The notes below the pieces were generated by a model. The model worked only from the letters and a program-made list of their open reading frames with translations, ran no database searches and had not been told where the DNA came from. A program made the position numbers and the translations under genes. DNA of 64,000 nt from Priestia megaterium (lineage in GTDB: Bacteria; Bacillota; Bacilli; Bacillales; Bacillaceae_H), in NCBI RefSeq assembly GCF_023824195.1, contig NZ_CP085442.1, forward strand, positions 1,774,001-1,838,000, in the 5' to 3' direction. Positions 50,740-58,272 of this stretch are shown piece by piece. Each line of letters begins with the position of its first letter. Positions within the stretch are counted from its first letter, which is position 1.

Positions 50740-51249
50740 ATGTTTATTGAGGTTTTAAGACAAAACAAGAAGGTCTCTATACTTTTGGCTGTGTTACGTG
50801 TATATCTTGGATATACATGGTTAATGGCTGGATGGGGGAAAATAGCAGGCGGACAGTTTGATGCTTCTGGTTTTTTGAAAGGAACATTAGCACAAGCAAC
50901 TGGAGATCACCCGGCAGTTCAGGGATGGTGGGTTGTCTTTCTAGAAAACCTAGCGATTCCTCATGTAGAACTATTTAATACATTAGTACCTTGGGGAGAA
51001 TTACTAGTCGGGATAGGTTTATTGATTGGTTGCTTTACTAAAACAGCCGTATTCTTTGGCCTTGTTATGAATTTTTCTTATTTGTTTAGTGGTTCAACAA
51101 GTACCAATGTACAACTTGTTTTATTGTCTATGTTTATTCTTGTTTCTGCTTTAAATGCAGGTAGATATGGAGTAGATGGTGTGTTGCTATCACGACTTAA
51201 AGATAAACTATTTATTAATAAAATCACTGAGATTAAGGATGTGGCTTAG
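50740..51249 (+). CDS. DoxX/DoxD-family membrane protein, Fur-controlled
   Basis: This 169-residue protein has four predicted spans and the DoxX signature RVYLGYTWLMAGWGKIAGGQ at the N-terminus, with PWGELLVGIGLLIGCFTKTA in the middle. DoxX-type proteins are membrane quinone-linked or redox-homeostasis factors; function is ill-defined. GGAGGAAACAAC precedes the ATG. The Fur box upstream and terminator downstream show a monocistronic iron-responsive gene. It is the second DoxX-like protein of the window. Confidence 0.87.
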   Translation: MFIEVLRQNKKVSILLAVLRVYLGYTWLMAGWGKIAGGQFDASGFLKGTLAQATGDHPAVQGWWVVFLENLAIPHVELFNTLVPWGELLVGIGLLIGCFTKTAVFFGLVMNFSYLFSGSTSTNVQLVLLSMFILVSALNAGRYGVDGVLLSRLKDKLFINKITEIKDVA

Positions 51250-51266
51250 TTTCTTTAGATAAGTTC

Positions 51267-51296
51267 AAAAGATCGCCGATATTGGCGGTCTTTTTT
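51267..51296 (+). terminator. Terminator of doxX
   Basis: AAAAGATCGCC / GGCGGTCTTTTTT stem with T-run. Confidence 0.9.
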
Positions 51297-51396
51297 GTTA
51301 CTAGTCTTAGATTTATGGAGGTATGCAAACTTGATAAAAGGCCAGTATTAACAACCTCCAATTTGTTAATCATAACAAAAGAGGAGGTGTGATAAT

Positions 51397-51552
51397 ATGG
51401 AGCAAAATATTCTTTGTGAAGTAAACAACTGTAAATATTGGTATTCTGGCAACAAATGTACTGCGGATGAGATTTATGTTGTCAGCCATAAAGGCAAACA
51501 GGCTTCAAATAGTCAAGATACAGATTGCAAAACATTTATACCAGAAGTTTGA
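51397..51552 (+). CDS. DUF1540 small cysteine protein
   Basis: A 51-residue protein with four conserved Cys: CEVNNCKYWYSGNKC, then TDCKTF. This matches the DUF1540 family of short, probably metal-binding proteins common in spore formers. GAGGAGGTG precedes the ATG at the right distance and a terminator follows directly. Function unknown; no partner. Confidence 0.85.
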   Translation: MEQNILCEVNNCKYWYSGNKCTADEIYVVSHKGKQASNSQDTDCKTFIPEV

Positions 51553-51554
51553 TA

Positions 51555-51591
51555 AATAAGGGTAACCATAAGGAAGATGGTTACCCTTATT
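51555..51591 (+). terminator. Terminator of the DUF1540 gene
   Basis: AATAAGGGTAACCAT / ATGGTTACCCTTATT, perfect 15-bp stem with T-rich tail. Confidence 0.9.
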
Positions 51592-51604
51592 TATTAATAG
51601 TATT

Positions 51605-51623
51605 GATACTAATAATCATTTTC
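51605..51623. promoter_or_regulatory. Orphan Fur-like box
   Basis: GATACTAATAATCATTTTC matches 16 of 19 Fur positions. No obvious gene starts next to it; the nearest start codon is 320 bases away. Confidence 0.45.
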
Positions 51624-51943
51624 ATTCATGACAATTTAATTTTAACTTCTTTTCATTTTTAAATAATAAGTAATGTGCTTTCTCTACTTTTTCTTCTACG
51701 TATTCAAGTGAATAGTTCCCAAAGTAACACATTGTGTCGAACTAGATGCTACAGTTGTAATTGGAACTCAAATCAGTAGAGTAAATACAGCTTGCAAAGC
51801 ATTAACATAAATAAAAGTGATTATGTTAACTGATTTGGCATACTATGTATTAATTAACTGTAATATTCACAATTATCATACTTTTCATATTCATTACTCT
51901 TAAGATAAAATTGAAGTAAGAATAACGAGAGGAATGGGTTATT
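51624..51943. other. Intergenic stretch with coding traces
   Basis: A 36-codon minus-strand frame (MCYFGNYSLEYVEEKVEKAH..., ending near 51628) and a 24-codon plus frame end (VELDATVVIGTQISRVNTAC, ending near 51811) are present, neither with a ribosome site. The second runs directly into repeat A copy 7. Confidence 0.35.
51804..51830 (-). repeat. Dispersed repeat A, inverted copy
   Basis: On the minus strand it begins GTTAACATAATCACTTTTAT, matching the family through base 20; the right end is diverged. This is the only copy in reverse orientation. Confidence 0.65.
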
Positions 51944-52831
51944 TTGCCTAATAAATTAGAAGTAGATAATGATATTCGAAATAATTTACGTTCCGACTGT
52001 TTAAATTGTTTTGGCTTATGTTGTGTAGCTTTACGGTATACAAGGTCTACTGATTTTGCATTTGACAAAGATAGTGGAACACCCTGTCGTCATTTACAGT
52101 CAAACTATTCATGTTCAATTCACAGAAACCTTATAACTACAGGCTTTCGAGGTTGTGTGGCATATGAATGTTTCGGAGCTGGTCAAAGAGTTTCTCAAAT
52201 TATTTATGGGGGAAATGATTGGAGAGATAATAAAGCTAGGGCGAAGGAAATGTTTGATGTATTTCTAATTATTCAACAGCTTCATGAAATGCTTTGGTAT
52301 TTAAGTGAGGCACTTGAATTTCAGACTACAAAGCCGATTCACAACGATTTAAGAGTTTCCTTTGAAGAAACTGAACATCTGACAAAACAAAGTCCAGGGG
52401 ATATTTTAAAAATTGATGTACATGAACATAGAATGAAAGTTAAGGACTTACTTTTACGTACAAGTGAATTAGTACGTCCTAAAACAGCTAATAAAAAGTT
52501 GGGAAAGAAATTCAAGCGTGGTAGTGACTATATTGGTGCTAAGCTCAGAAAAGCTAATCTTAGAGGAGCCAATTTAAGGGGAGCATTATTTATAGCTGCC
52601 GATCTTAGAGATGCTGATCTTCGATTAACGGACCTTATTGGTGCTGACTTCAGAGATGCCGATTTAAGTGGTGCGAACCTTATAGGAAGCATCTTTCTTA
52701 CACAGGCACAGGTGAATGCAGCAAAGGGAAATATACATACACAATTACCACCTACCTTAAAAGTTCCAGAACATTGGAGAAAATCCAGTATGGTAACGGA
52801 CTCTGGAGAGAATAAATGGTCAATTTTTTGA
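51944..52831 (+). CDS. Pentapeptide-repeat protein with Cys-rich N-terminal domain
   Basis: A 295-residue soluble protein. The N-terminal part has a cysteine cluster, CLNCFGLCCVAL, with further Cys in PCRHLQSNYSCSIH and GCVAYECFG, and may bind a metal or Fe-S cluster. Residues about 195-255 contain pentapeptide repeats of the A(N/D)LRGA type (KANLRGANLRGALFIAADLR and onward), which build a right-handed quadrilateral beta-helix. Start TTG at 51944 with GAGAGGAATGGG upstream. Role unknown; the pairing of the two parts is conserved in my memory of Bacillus proteins, but needs checking. Confidence 0.75.
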   Translation: MPNKLEVDNDIRNNLRSDCLNCFGLCCVALRYTRSTDFAFDKDSGTPCRHLQSNYSCSIHRNLITTGFRGCVAYECFGAGQRVSQIIYGGNDWRDNKARAKEMFDVFLIIQQLHEMLWYLSEALEFQTTKPIHNDLRVSFEETEHLTKQSPGDILKIDVHEHRMKVKDLLLRTSELVRPKTANKKLGKKFKRGSDYIGAKLRKANLRGANLRGALFIAADLRDADLRLTDLIGADFRDADLSGANLIGSIFLTQAQVNAAKGNIHTQLPPTLKVPEHWRKSSMVTDSGENKWSIF

Positions 52832-53151
52832 ATGAAAATCATTTATAGCAATAAAATTAAAGTTTCTAAAGCGCTGAAATTTGCATTGAATGATTCCTAA
52901 TGTAAGAACAAAGTTAATTTCCTCAGAGAGCGTTTCTCTGCATATTAAATCCCTATATTTGATGTTTTTCTCTCCAAAAATAGTGGGTTTTTCATTTAGT
53001 GAATATATTATGCGCTTGAGAGGGCTACTTAATTAAGCTTGTTGCTTACTTTATTAATATCACGTAGAAATTAGGATAAAGATATATGGAATAGTGTGTG
53101 ATACAGTGTAATCTATACAATTTTCTTAAGGTTTAGCAGGTAAACAAAGAA

Positions 53152-53179
53152 AAACTTGCTTTAGGTGAAAAGCAAGTTA
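53152..53179 (+). terminator. Hairpin
   Basis: AACTTGCTTT / AAAGCAAGTT stem with short loop, A-rich tail on the plus strand. Orientation unclear. Confidence 0.55.
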
Positions 53180-53220
53180 AAAAAGGATAATCAAGTTGGT
53201 AGTTCCATTATATTCCAATA

Positions 53221-53242
53221 AGTATAACAAAGCATTAAAATA
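53221..53242. repeat. Dispersed repeat C, copy 2
   Basis: Identical over 22 bases to 46873-46894 (AGTATAACAAAGCATTAAAA then TA); the flanking ATTC- is also shared. Confidence 0.8.
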
Positions 53243-53258
53243 TGGTTAAAAACAAATT

Positions 53259-53300
53259 AAAAGTAAGTTAATCCACAAAAAGGATTAATTTACTTTTTTT
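53259..53300 (+). terminator. Terminator hairpin between repeats C and B
   Basis: AAAGTAAGTTAATCC / GGATTAATTTACTTTTTTT, long stem with one G-T pair and a T-run. Confidence 0.8.
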
Positions 53301-53330
53301 ATTTTGATGGTGTTAATATATTTTCAACAA

Positions 53331-53386
53331 TTTAAAGAAAACCCTCGACTGTATTCCTTTAACGTTTTAAAGCAGAATCAAATATA
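53331..53386. repeat. Dispersed repeat B, copy 3
   Basis: Begins TTTAAAGAAAACCCTCG and ends AGCAGAATCAAATATA; close to copies at 35851 and 46904. No repeat A follows within 700 bases. Confidence 0.75.
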
Positions 53387-53681
53387 CCGTATAAAATTAA
53401 TGAAACATTTTTATTGTTCTATCTACAAAGGAAAGTGAATATATTAGGAGAATTATCAAGAAATTATTATTTGAGTAACGATTGAAATTATAACATTTAC
53501 ATCATTTATAAAGAAACAAAAAATAAGAAATGGATGTTTCTTGCATTTGTAATTTCTACTGAAATATCCGTAGGGGTTACATTTATTATTGCACAAGTAG
53601 TAAAAAGGCTTACTCTTATCTAATTTATAAACATTTAAAAGTCCTAATACAAACAAATTAGAGAAAGTTGGAGAGAATGTT

Positions 53682-53888
53682 ATGGGAGCGCATTTATCAT
53701 TTCAATTAACAGACGAAAAGTGGATGGAAATTAGAAGATGTACTCATAATATAATCGAAATAAAAATCCGTCCCGATTCAGTATTGAAGCCACTTGAATC
53801 TTATTGCAGTATTTCAGAAAAAGAATTTATTAAAATCATTATGGATGGGCTAGGAGAACGTTTGAAAAAAAATGAAAAAAAAGAGTGA
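53682..53888 (+). CDS. Hypothetical small protein
   Basis: A 68-residue charged, soluble protein (MGAHLSFQLTDEKWMEIRRC at the start, lysine-rich end). GGAGAG lies 6 bases before the ATG, which supports translation. No family recognised. A possible 40-codon membrane ORF and a terminator follow, perhaps as one unit. Confidence 0.6.
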   Translation: MGAHLSFQLTDEKWMEIRRCTHNIIEIKIRPDSVLKPLESYCSISEKEFIKIIMDGLGERLKKNEKKE

Positions 53889-53925
53889 CTTACAAGACTT
53901 TTATACTTTTAGGTAAAACACCAGT

Positions 53926-54048
53926 ATGAAAGTTTTTGTAAAGGGACTAGCTATTTCCTTGAGTTATGAATTAACAGCAGTCTATATTATTTGCTTTTTA
54001 TATGAATTAAAACATCGTAACCAGAGCAAACTATTCAAGAAGCTGTAA
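53926..54048 (+). CDS. 40-residue single-span ORF
   Basis: MKVFVKGLAISLSYELTAVY then IICFLYELKHRNQSKLFKKL: one hydrophobic segment and a basic tail. The ribosome site (TAGGT) is weak. It is followed by a good terminator at 54079. Plausible but unproven. Confidence 0.4.
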   Translation: MKVFVKGLAISLSYELTAVYIICFLYELKHRNQSKLFKKL

Positions 54049-54078
54049 CGTTTTGATCCTTCAATGAAATAAATGTAG

Positions 54079-54118
54079 CAGAAAAACTTCCTTAACGCAT
54101 TCAGGGAGTTTTTCTGTT
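54079..54118 (+). terminator. Terminator
   Basis: GCAGAAAAACTTCC / GGGAGTTTTTCTG stem (one G-T pair), T-rich end. Confidence 0.75.
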
Positions 54119-54144
54119 TTTAATGTATACCATATATGCCCGTA

Positions 54145-54171
54145 GTTAACATAATCACGCTTTCCGGAACA
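54145..54171 (+). repeat. Dispersed repeat A, copy 5
   Basis: Begins GTTAACATAATCACGC and ends TTTCCGGAACA; 27 bases. It lies 27 bases past the terminator at 54079. Confidence 0.75.
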
Positions 54172-54283
54172 CATGAAAAAGGAACCCCTTTAGCGTAGAA
54201 GGATTTTACCTTTTTAGGTCCAAGTAAGATAGTAATAGTGACTTATAAAGCAATTGAAGGATGCAGAAATGGAGGGAAGTAAG

Positions 54284-54577
54284 TTGCCTAACAGAGAGTA
54301 TCCATACTATTTTATAAAGTTAGGTAAATTATATTATGTATATCATTCGTATAAGAACGTAAAAAAGAAAGAGGTATCCAGTTACGAATTTACTAATGAT
54401 GAATCGTTAGCATTTCCCATCGATGAAGAGTCTGCTAAACAATTGGCAGATGAATGTGGAGGTCATATTGTAGTAAAGAATGCTACGTTTAATGATTATA
54501 TCAGCCAGGGAGAAAGATGGAGTAATTTTATAGATAGCAAAAAGAAGAACATATGGAGAATCTATATCATTAATTGA
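54284..54577 (+). CDS. Hypothetical protein (intact form of the fragment at 14367)
   Basis: A 97-residue soluble protein not recognised as a known family. The TTG at 54284 is preferred because GGAGGG lies 8 bases before it; a longer frame runs back to 54254. Features: PYYFIKLGKLYYVYHSYKNV at the N-terminus and IDEESAKQLADECGGHIVVK in the middle. A decayed copy of the C-terminal half lies 40 kb away, and repeat D follows both loci. It is probably an accessory gene of a small mobile or duplicated unit. Confidence 0.7.
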   Translation: MPNREYPYYFIKLGKLYYVYHSYKNVKKKEVSSYEFTNDESLAFPIDEESAKQLADECGGHIVVKNATFNDYISQGERWSNFIDSKKKNIWRIYIIN

Positions 54578-54610
54578 ATGATAAAACCCTTTAACTACTA
54601 TTTATTTTGA

Positions 54611-54663
54611 AGAAAAACAATTAATAACTAAGCAGCATATCAAACATAGGGATGCTACTTGTA
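54611..54663. repeat. Dispersed repeat D, copy 2
   Basis: GAAGAAAAACAATTAATAAC, then TAAGCAGC and GGGATGCTACTTG. It matches the ridA terminator region at 11363-11421. Confidence 0.6.
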
Positions 54664-55099
54664 CTAATACTTCCTCTGCAGTCATTTATTTTCATAATAA
54701 AGGAATATGAGAGAAGGGGTTCCTGCGAATGATGATCCGGGAATATAAGGAAAAATTACAGTTGTTGGTTTGTAAAAAAGTTTGATCATTTTCATCCAAT
54801 AAAAGCATGATAGAAGCCACTTTTTTTAAAACAGTTCTACTTTATTCAAAAGCAACATATATTCCAATGCTCAAGTGGTGCATTGGAATATATAAGAAAG
54901 GATAAGGGGGAACAAGAAGTACCTAAAGATAAGACAAATATAGAAGTCACATCAAATGGGATAATATATCTCAAAGGTAACTTAGCCATTAATCAGGGGG
55001 ACGATACGATTCAATGCTAGCCATTTAAAAAGTTTATGAGGATTAAAAAAGAGCCATAATATAAAAAAACTTATCTTATTAGAGGGAGGAAATATTAAA
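54664..55099. other. Gene-poor stretch with decayed ORFs and a hairpin
   Basis: A perfect 12-bp hairpin, ATATTCCAATGC / GCATTGGAATAT, is at 54859-54891. A 45-codon frame from TTG 54883 to 55020 reads KDKGEQEVPKDKTNIEVTSN and GIIYLKGNLAINQGDDTIQC without a clear ribosome site. It looks like the tail of a lost gene. Confidence 0.4.
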
Positions 55100-55375
55100 A
55101 TGATCAATATTAAAAAAGATACCAACACTTTTTATATAGGAGAGCAGGGTAAAAAAGATGCAGAAATACATTATGTTCCAACTGGGAAAGATAAAATTAT
55201 AGTAGATCACACATTTGTTTCAGACAGTCTGCGGGGTCAAGGAGTTGGAGAAGCATTAGTTAAAAGAATAGTCGAATTTGCTCGGGAAGAAGGGAAAAAG
55301 ATTATCCCATCATGTTCTTTTGTAAAGGGTAAAATTGAGCATAATGAAGATTATCATGACGTTTTAGCAAAATGA
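55100..55375 (+). CDS. YjdJ/YidJ-type small GNAT acetyltransferase
   Basis: A 91-residue protein of the short GNAT group (PF14542). The acetyl-CoA loop is LRGQGVGEALVKRIVEFARE, and KIIPSCSFVKGKIEHNEDYH is the family's second block. The substrate is unknown. AGAGGGAGG precedes the ATG. The repeat A copy at 55482 and a terminator lie about 100 bases downstream. Confidence 0.88.
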   Translation: MINIKKDTNTFYIGEQGKKDAEIHYVPTGKDKIIVDHTFVSDSLRGQGVGEALVKRIVEFAREEGKKIIPSCSFVKGKIEHNEDYHDVLAK

Positions 55376-55481
55376 TCATATCCCTGTGAAGTCGACAGTG
55401 GTAAAAATCCTCTTCTTCAGCTTTCATGATAGTAGTTGGTAGTAAGTTGAAGAAGGAGCCTTTATATATCATGCGTTTCCA

Positions 55482-55508
55482 GCTAACATAAAACATTTTA
55501 TTGGAAAT
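55482..55508 (+). repeat. Dispersed repeat A, copy 6
   Basis: Begins GCTAACATAAAACATT and ends TTATTGGAAAT; 27 bases. A terminator follows after 7 bases, as at 35960. Confidence 0.75.
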
Positions 55509-55515
55509 CACATGC

Positions 55516-55543
55516 AAAAAACCCCTTTTATAAGGGGTTTTTT
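55516..55543. terminator. Bidirectional terminator
   Basis: AAAAAACCCCTT / AAGGGGTTTTTT stem with a 4-base loop and A/T runs on both sides, between convergent genes. Confidence 0.92.
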
Positions 55544-55607
55544 GTTATGTTTTCACTGATACTATTTTGAAGTTAAATTTTCTCTATCTATAGCCTCTAA
55601 GTTATTA

Positions 55608-57293
55608 TTATGGGATTGCATAAACTTCGACAGTGAAGCTTTTTCCATCGGTGTTTTCCGGTCTGGCAATGTAGAAATCTTCGCTCGTTTTGATTTCTGT
55701 CTCGGATCCGTCTGTAAGGTCATTGAAAATCGTTTCGTCGATGCCGAAGCTGATGTCTTTCATGACATCGAATTTCGCATTAGTAGGGCCGTCGACGATT
55801 TTCCATTGTAACTTGGTCGCATAAGAAGGGATATTCCCGATCGTGAAGTTATCACTTGATCGGTTATCCTGTCCGTCCTGAGGCTGGCCTTGCGATCGGA
55901 TCGTCGCTATTTTCTCAGGGGCTTCGACCTGCACATTGAAAGTATCCCCATCCAGAATCCTATCATAGGCGTACCAGGCACCAAGCCATGTCCCTGCAGC
56001 GCCGTTCGATTCGGTTGAAATCATTTTTACTGAAAAATTATCCGATCCATTGGTCGCCGAACCTTCCCAGGTGGAAGCAAACGGATATTCGTCACACTGC
56101 TTGCCGGTCCGATCCTCATCTCCGAATTCCCTATCACAAGTCCTTCTTGTCTTGTTCCTATTGCGATTATATTCATCCTGATGACGTTTCGTATACATCC
56201 GTGTCAGTGTGCTGTCTCCCACAGCTCCCGGTATTTTCTTTCCAACCATTTGAGGCTTCGTCTGTTCCGGGTGATCCATCGCAAGCTTCCAATGCTGGCC
56301 AGCTTCGGCTAACATCGAAAATTCCGGCTTCGTGACCGGAACATTGAAGATTGGTGTGGCTTTACTGAATACGGCTCCTTGCCAGAAATATTGATCAGGG
56401 AAAGCAAACATATATTTTGCAGAATCGTAACGAACGGTCTGTTTAATACCATCAATGCTCTTTTTGAATTTCCTTGGCGCATGTGTAAGGGTAAGTTTTG
56501 GCCAAAATTCCATGTACCCTAACTGATCAGGGTTTGCATCAGTTGGTGGGGGTGCTTCTGATGTGAAAATTTCTGTACTGAAGTTCGTGTTTTTCCATTG
56601 GGCGATTGTTCGTTCCGTCGGCGGAAAGTCGGGATCCTCTTTACAGTCACCTGCGTTCACCTTGGATTCACATACCATATCAATTTTCAACTTGGCTCCA
56701 TTCAAGGATGGATGGGTCACGAGGATATCATCAAGTGTATAATAGACCCTCATTTTCCGGCTTTGGTTGGAGCCATAACCTATTTCAGTGAATTGAAATT
56801 GAACGCCTTCGTAAAAACAGAACCCACCAATGCATTTTACTGGGACTTGATATGTTGCGACGTGGGACCAACAGAAGGAATACCGGTTCTTGATATACCC
56901 TGTTTCTGAACTGCTGTCTGGATTTCTCTGGCATTCTTCTGTAGTCAGGATATGATCATAGTCGAAGTCAGGGGGTGTCCATCCGTCTGCCGTCTTGATA
57001 GGAGGCGCCATGTTCGCTCTGTATGTTGTGTCACTTTGCTGGTCTTCTTCCATCAATTTATCTAATGTCTGGATGCCTTCTTTTTTCTGGATCAAATCTT
57101 GCTTGATCCCAAGTTCTTCAACAGACTTGCCTTGCTTCATAAGTTTAGTTGCCTTTTCAATCTTCTCCTTGTTGTTTGGGAGCCAATAACCTCCGCCATT
57201 TGAATCAGACTGTGCTTGTGCCGGTGAAATCATTCCCGTGACCAAAAACAAAAAAAGTACAGATAAAACGATATGTCTATAAAACCTGGACAT
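55608..57293 (-). CDS. Secreted protein with a NucA/NucB deoxyribonuclease domain
   Basis: This 561-residue exported protein starts with a signal peptide (hydrophobic core LSVLFLFLVTGMI, cleavage after AQA). Residues about 30-390 form a large region of unknown type, with Cys pairs (CQRNP, FCWSH, VKCIGGFCFY). A NucA/NucB-type domain begins near residue 380: RRTCDREFGDEDRTGKQCDE with Cys400, YPFASTWEG, then NGAAGTWLGAWY and ILDGDTFNVQV. The last 95 residues are a beta-type domain. GGGAGGG lies before the ATG. It would cut DNA outside the cell. No immunity or inhibitor gene is adjacent. G+C is about 50%, above its surroundings, so probably acquired. Confidence 0.78.
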   Translation of the reverse strand: MSRFYRHIVLSVLFLFLVTGMISPAQAQSDSNGGGYWLPNNKEKIEKATKLMKQGKSVEELGIKQDLIQKKEGIQTLDKLMEEDQQSDTTYRANMAPPIKTADGWTPPDFDYDHILTTEECQRNPDSSSETGYIKNRYSFCWSHVATYQVPVKCIGGFCFYEGVQFQFTEIGYGSNQSRKMRVYYTLDDILVTHPSLNGAKLKIDMVCESKVNAGDCKEDPDFPPTERTIAQWKNTNFSTEIFTSEAPPPTDANPDQLGYMEFWPKLTLTHAPRKFKKSIDGIKQTVRYDSAKYMFAFPDQYFWQGAVFSKATPIFNVPVTKPEFSMLAEAGQHWKLAMDHPEQTKPQMVGKKIPGAVGDSTLTRMYTKRHQDEYNRNRNKTRRTCDREFGDEDRTGKQCDEYPFASTWEGSATNGSDNFSVKMISTESNGAAGTWLGAWYAYDRILDGDTFNVQVEAPEKIATIRSQGQPQDGQDNRSSDNFTIGNIPSYATKLQWKIVDGPTNAKFDVMKDISFGIDETIFNDLTDGSETEIKTSEDFYIARPENTDGKSFTVEVYAIP

Positions 57294-58272
57294 CCTATCC
57301 CTCCCTTATTTTTTGATTTGGAATATAATGTTGTCTCTGAAACAAATAGAGGAATTTTCTTTGCAAACAATAAACTAGGTTCATTACTTCGACGGCATCC
57401 AAATCGATGATAGGATACTACAAAAAAAATTTTCTCACAATATACTATAAGGAAAATGAAACCAAAAACCTACAATAATTCCCATATTAATTAGCGTGCT
57501 AGGAAAAATGGGTCATATAAAGAATCCTTTTATTTATAAAAATTCTCCACAATCGGGTGCCGTTGTGAAACAATGCAGACAGATAATAATCTAACTTTTT
57601 GTAAATGCTGAATAATCAATCTCAAAATGAATTCTTTTTGTTTACAGTCCAATGTAGGGTGGACATTTGATTAAACCTTATTTCATACTAAAGAGGTAGA
57701 TTTTTTGTTGTAGCCCCAAGTAAAGGTTCACATGATGTGAATTAGGTTAAAAAGCCACAATATATTAATAAATAAAAGGTATTTTAGATTAGTATTAAGA
57801 GTAATCAATAAAGTATTTTGTTAAAACTCTGCTAAGTATTATTCGTCCTGTAGAAAAACAAAAATTTAACCTATCAGATCCTTCTACAAAAAACAAGATT
57901 GACTCTCCTCTTAGGGTAGACATTAAACTTAAGTTATAAATTAATAGAAGGGGTGTTTGGATATGGATTGTGTTATATTGTAAAGTTCGAAAAAGTTTTT
58001 ATCCAGAGATAAAGCAACTCATTAATACGACGGAAAACGTTGATAAATTCATAACAGATATGCATTTCATCAATAAAACCTTATCGGCATACCTTCGTAC
58101 GGTACTATCAGACAGTAGCTATTGACAAGTCCTGTGACATACAGAAGGTTAGTATATTTCTAACGGAGAATATACCTGTCACTAGTTATGTGCTGTCGTG
58201 ATTTAAGGAAAAGAATGCTTAAACATGCAGATATGATAAAAGGACGGAGTTTAGAAAAGGAGGGCAATATTT
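57294..58272. other. Gene-poor stretch
   Basis: About 980 bases with no intact gene. An open fragment near 57958-58125 reads YCKVRKSFYPEIKQLINTTE, then VDKFITDMHFINKTLSAYLR and TVLSDSSY, then stops. It lies just after a MerR-type promoter (57899-57929) and is probably the remnant of a regulated gene. Confidence 0.45.
57899..57929 (+). promoter_or_regulatory. MerR-type promoter with 19-bp spacer
   Basis: TTGACT and TAAACT are separated by 19 bases (CTCCTCTTAGGGTAGACAT) with partial dyad symmetry, as in BmrR/MtaN-controlled promoters. No intact gene follows; the nearest MerR gene is at 59637. Confidence 0.5.

Larger units (their letters stand above)
52832..53681. other. Long gene-poor stretch with hairpins, repeats and a membrane-protein fragment
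   Basis: About 850 bases. Contents: a CAGAGA / TCTCTG hairpin near 52925, hairpins at 53152 and 53259, repeats C and B, and an open fragment (about 53489-53622) ending KKWMFLAFVISTEISVGVTF, IIAQVVKRLTLI, stop, preceded by a stop and without a start signal. It looks like a graveyard of small genes. Confidence 0.5.

Noticed and set aside
35933..55508. Repeat A as integron attC sites
   Set aside because: The ends do not contain the GTTRRRY core or the R'/R'' box layout; the cassette idea is kept only as a hypothesis based on position.
55302..55517. 71-codon minus-strand frame
   Set aside because: Antisense of the GNAT gene end and of repeat A; no domain or ribosome site.
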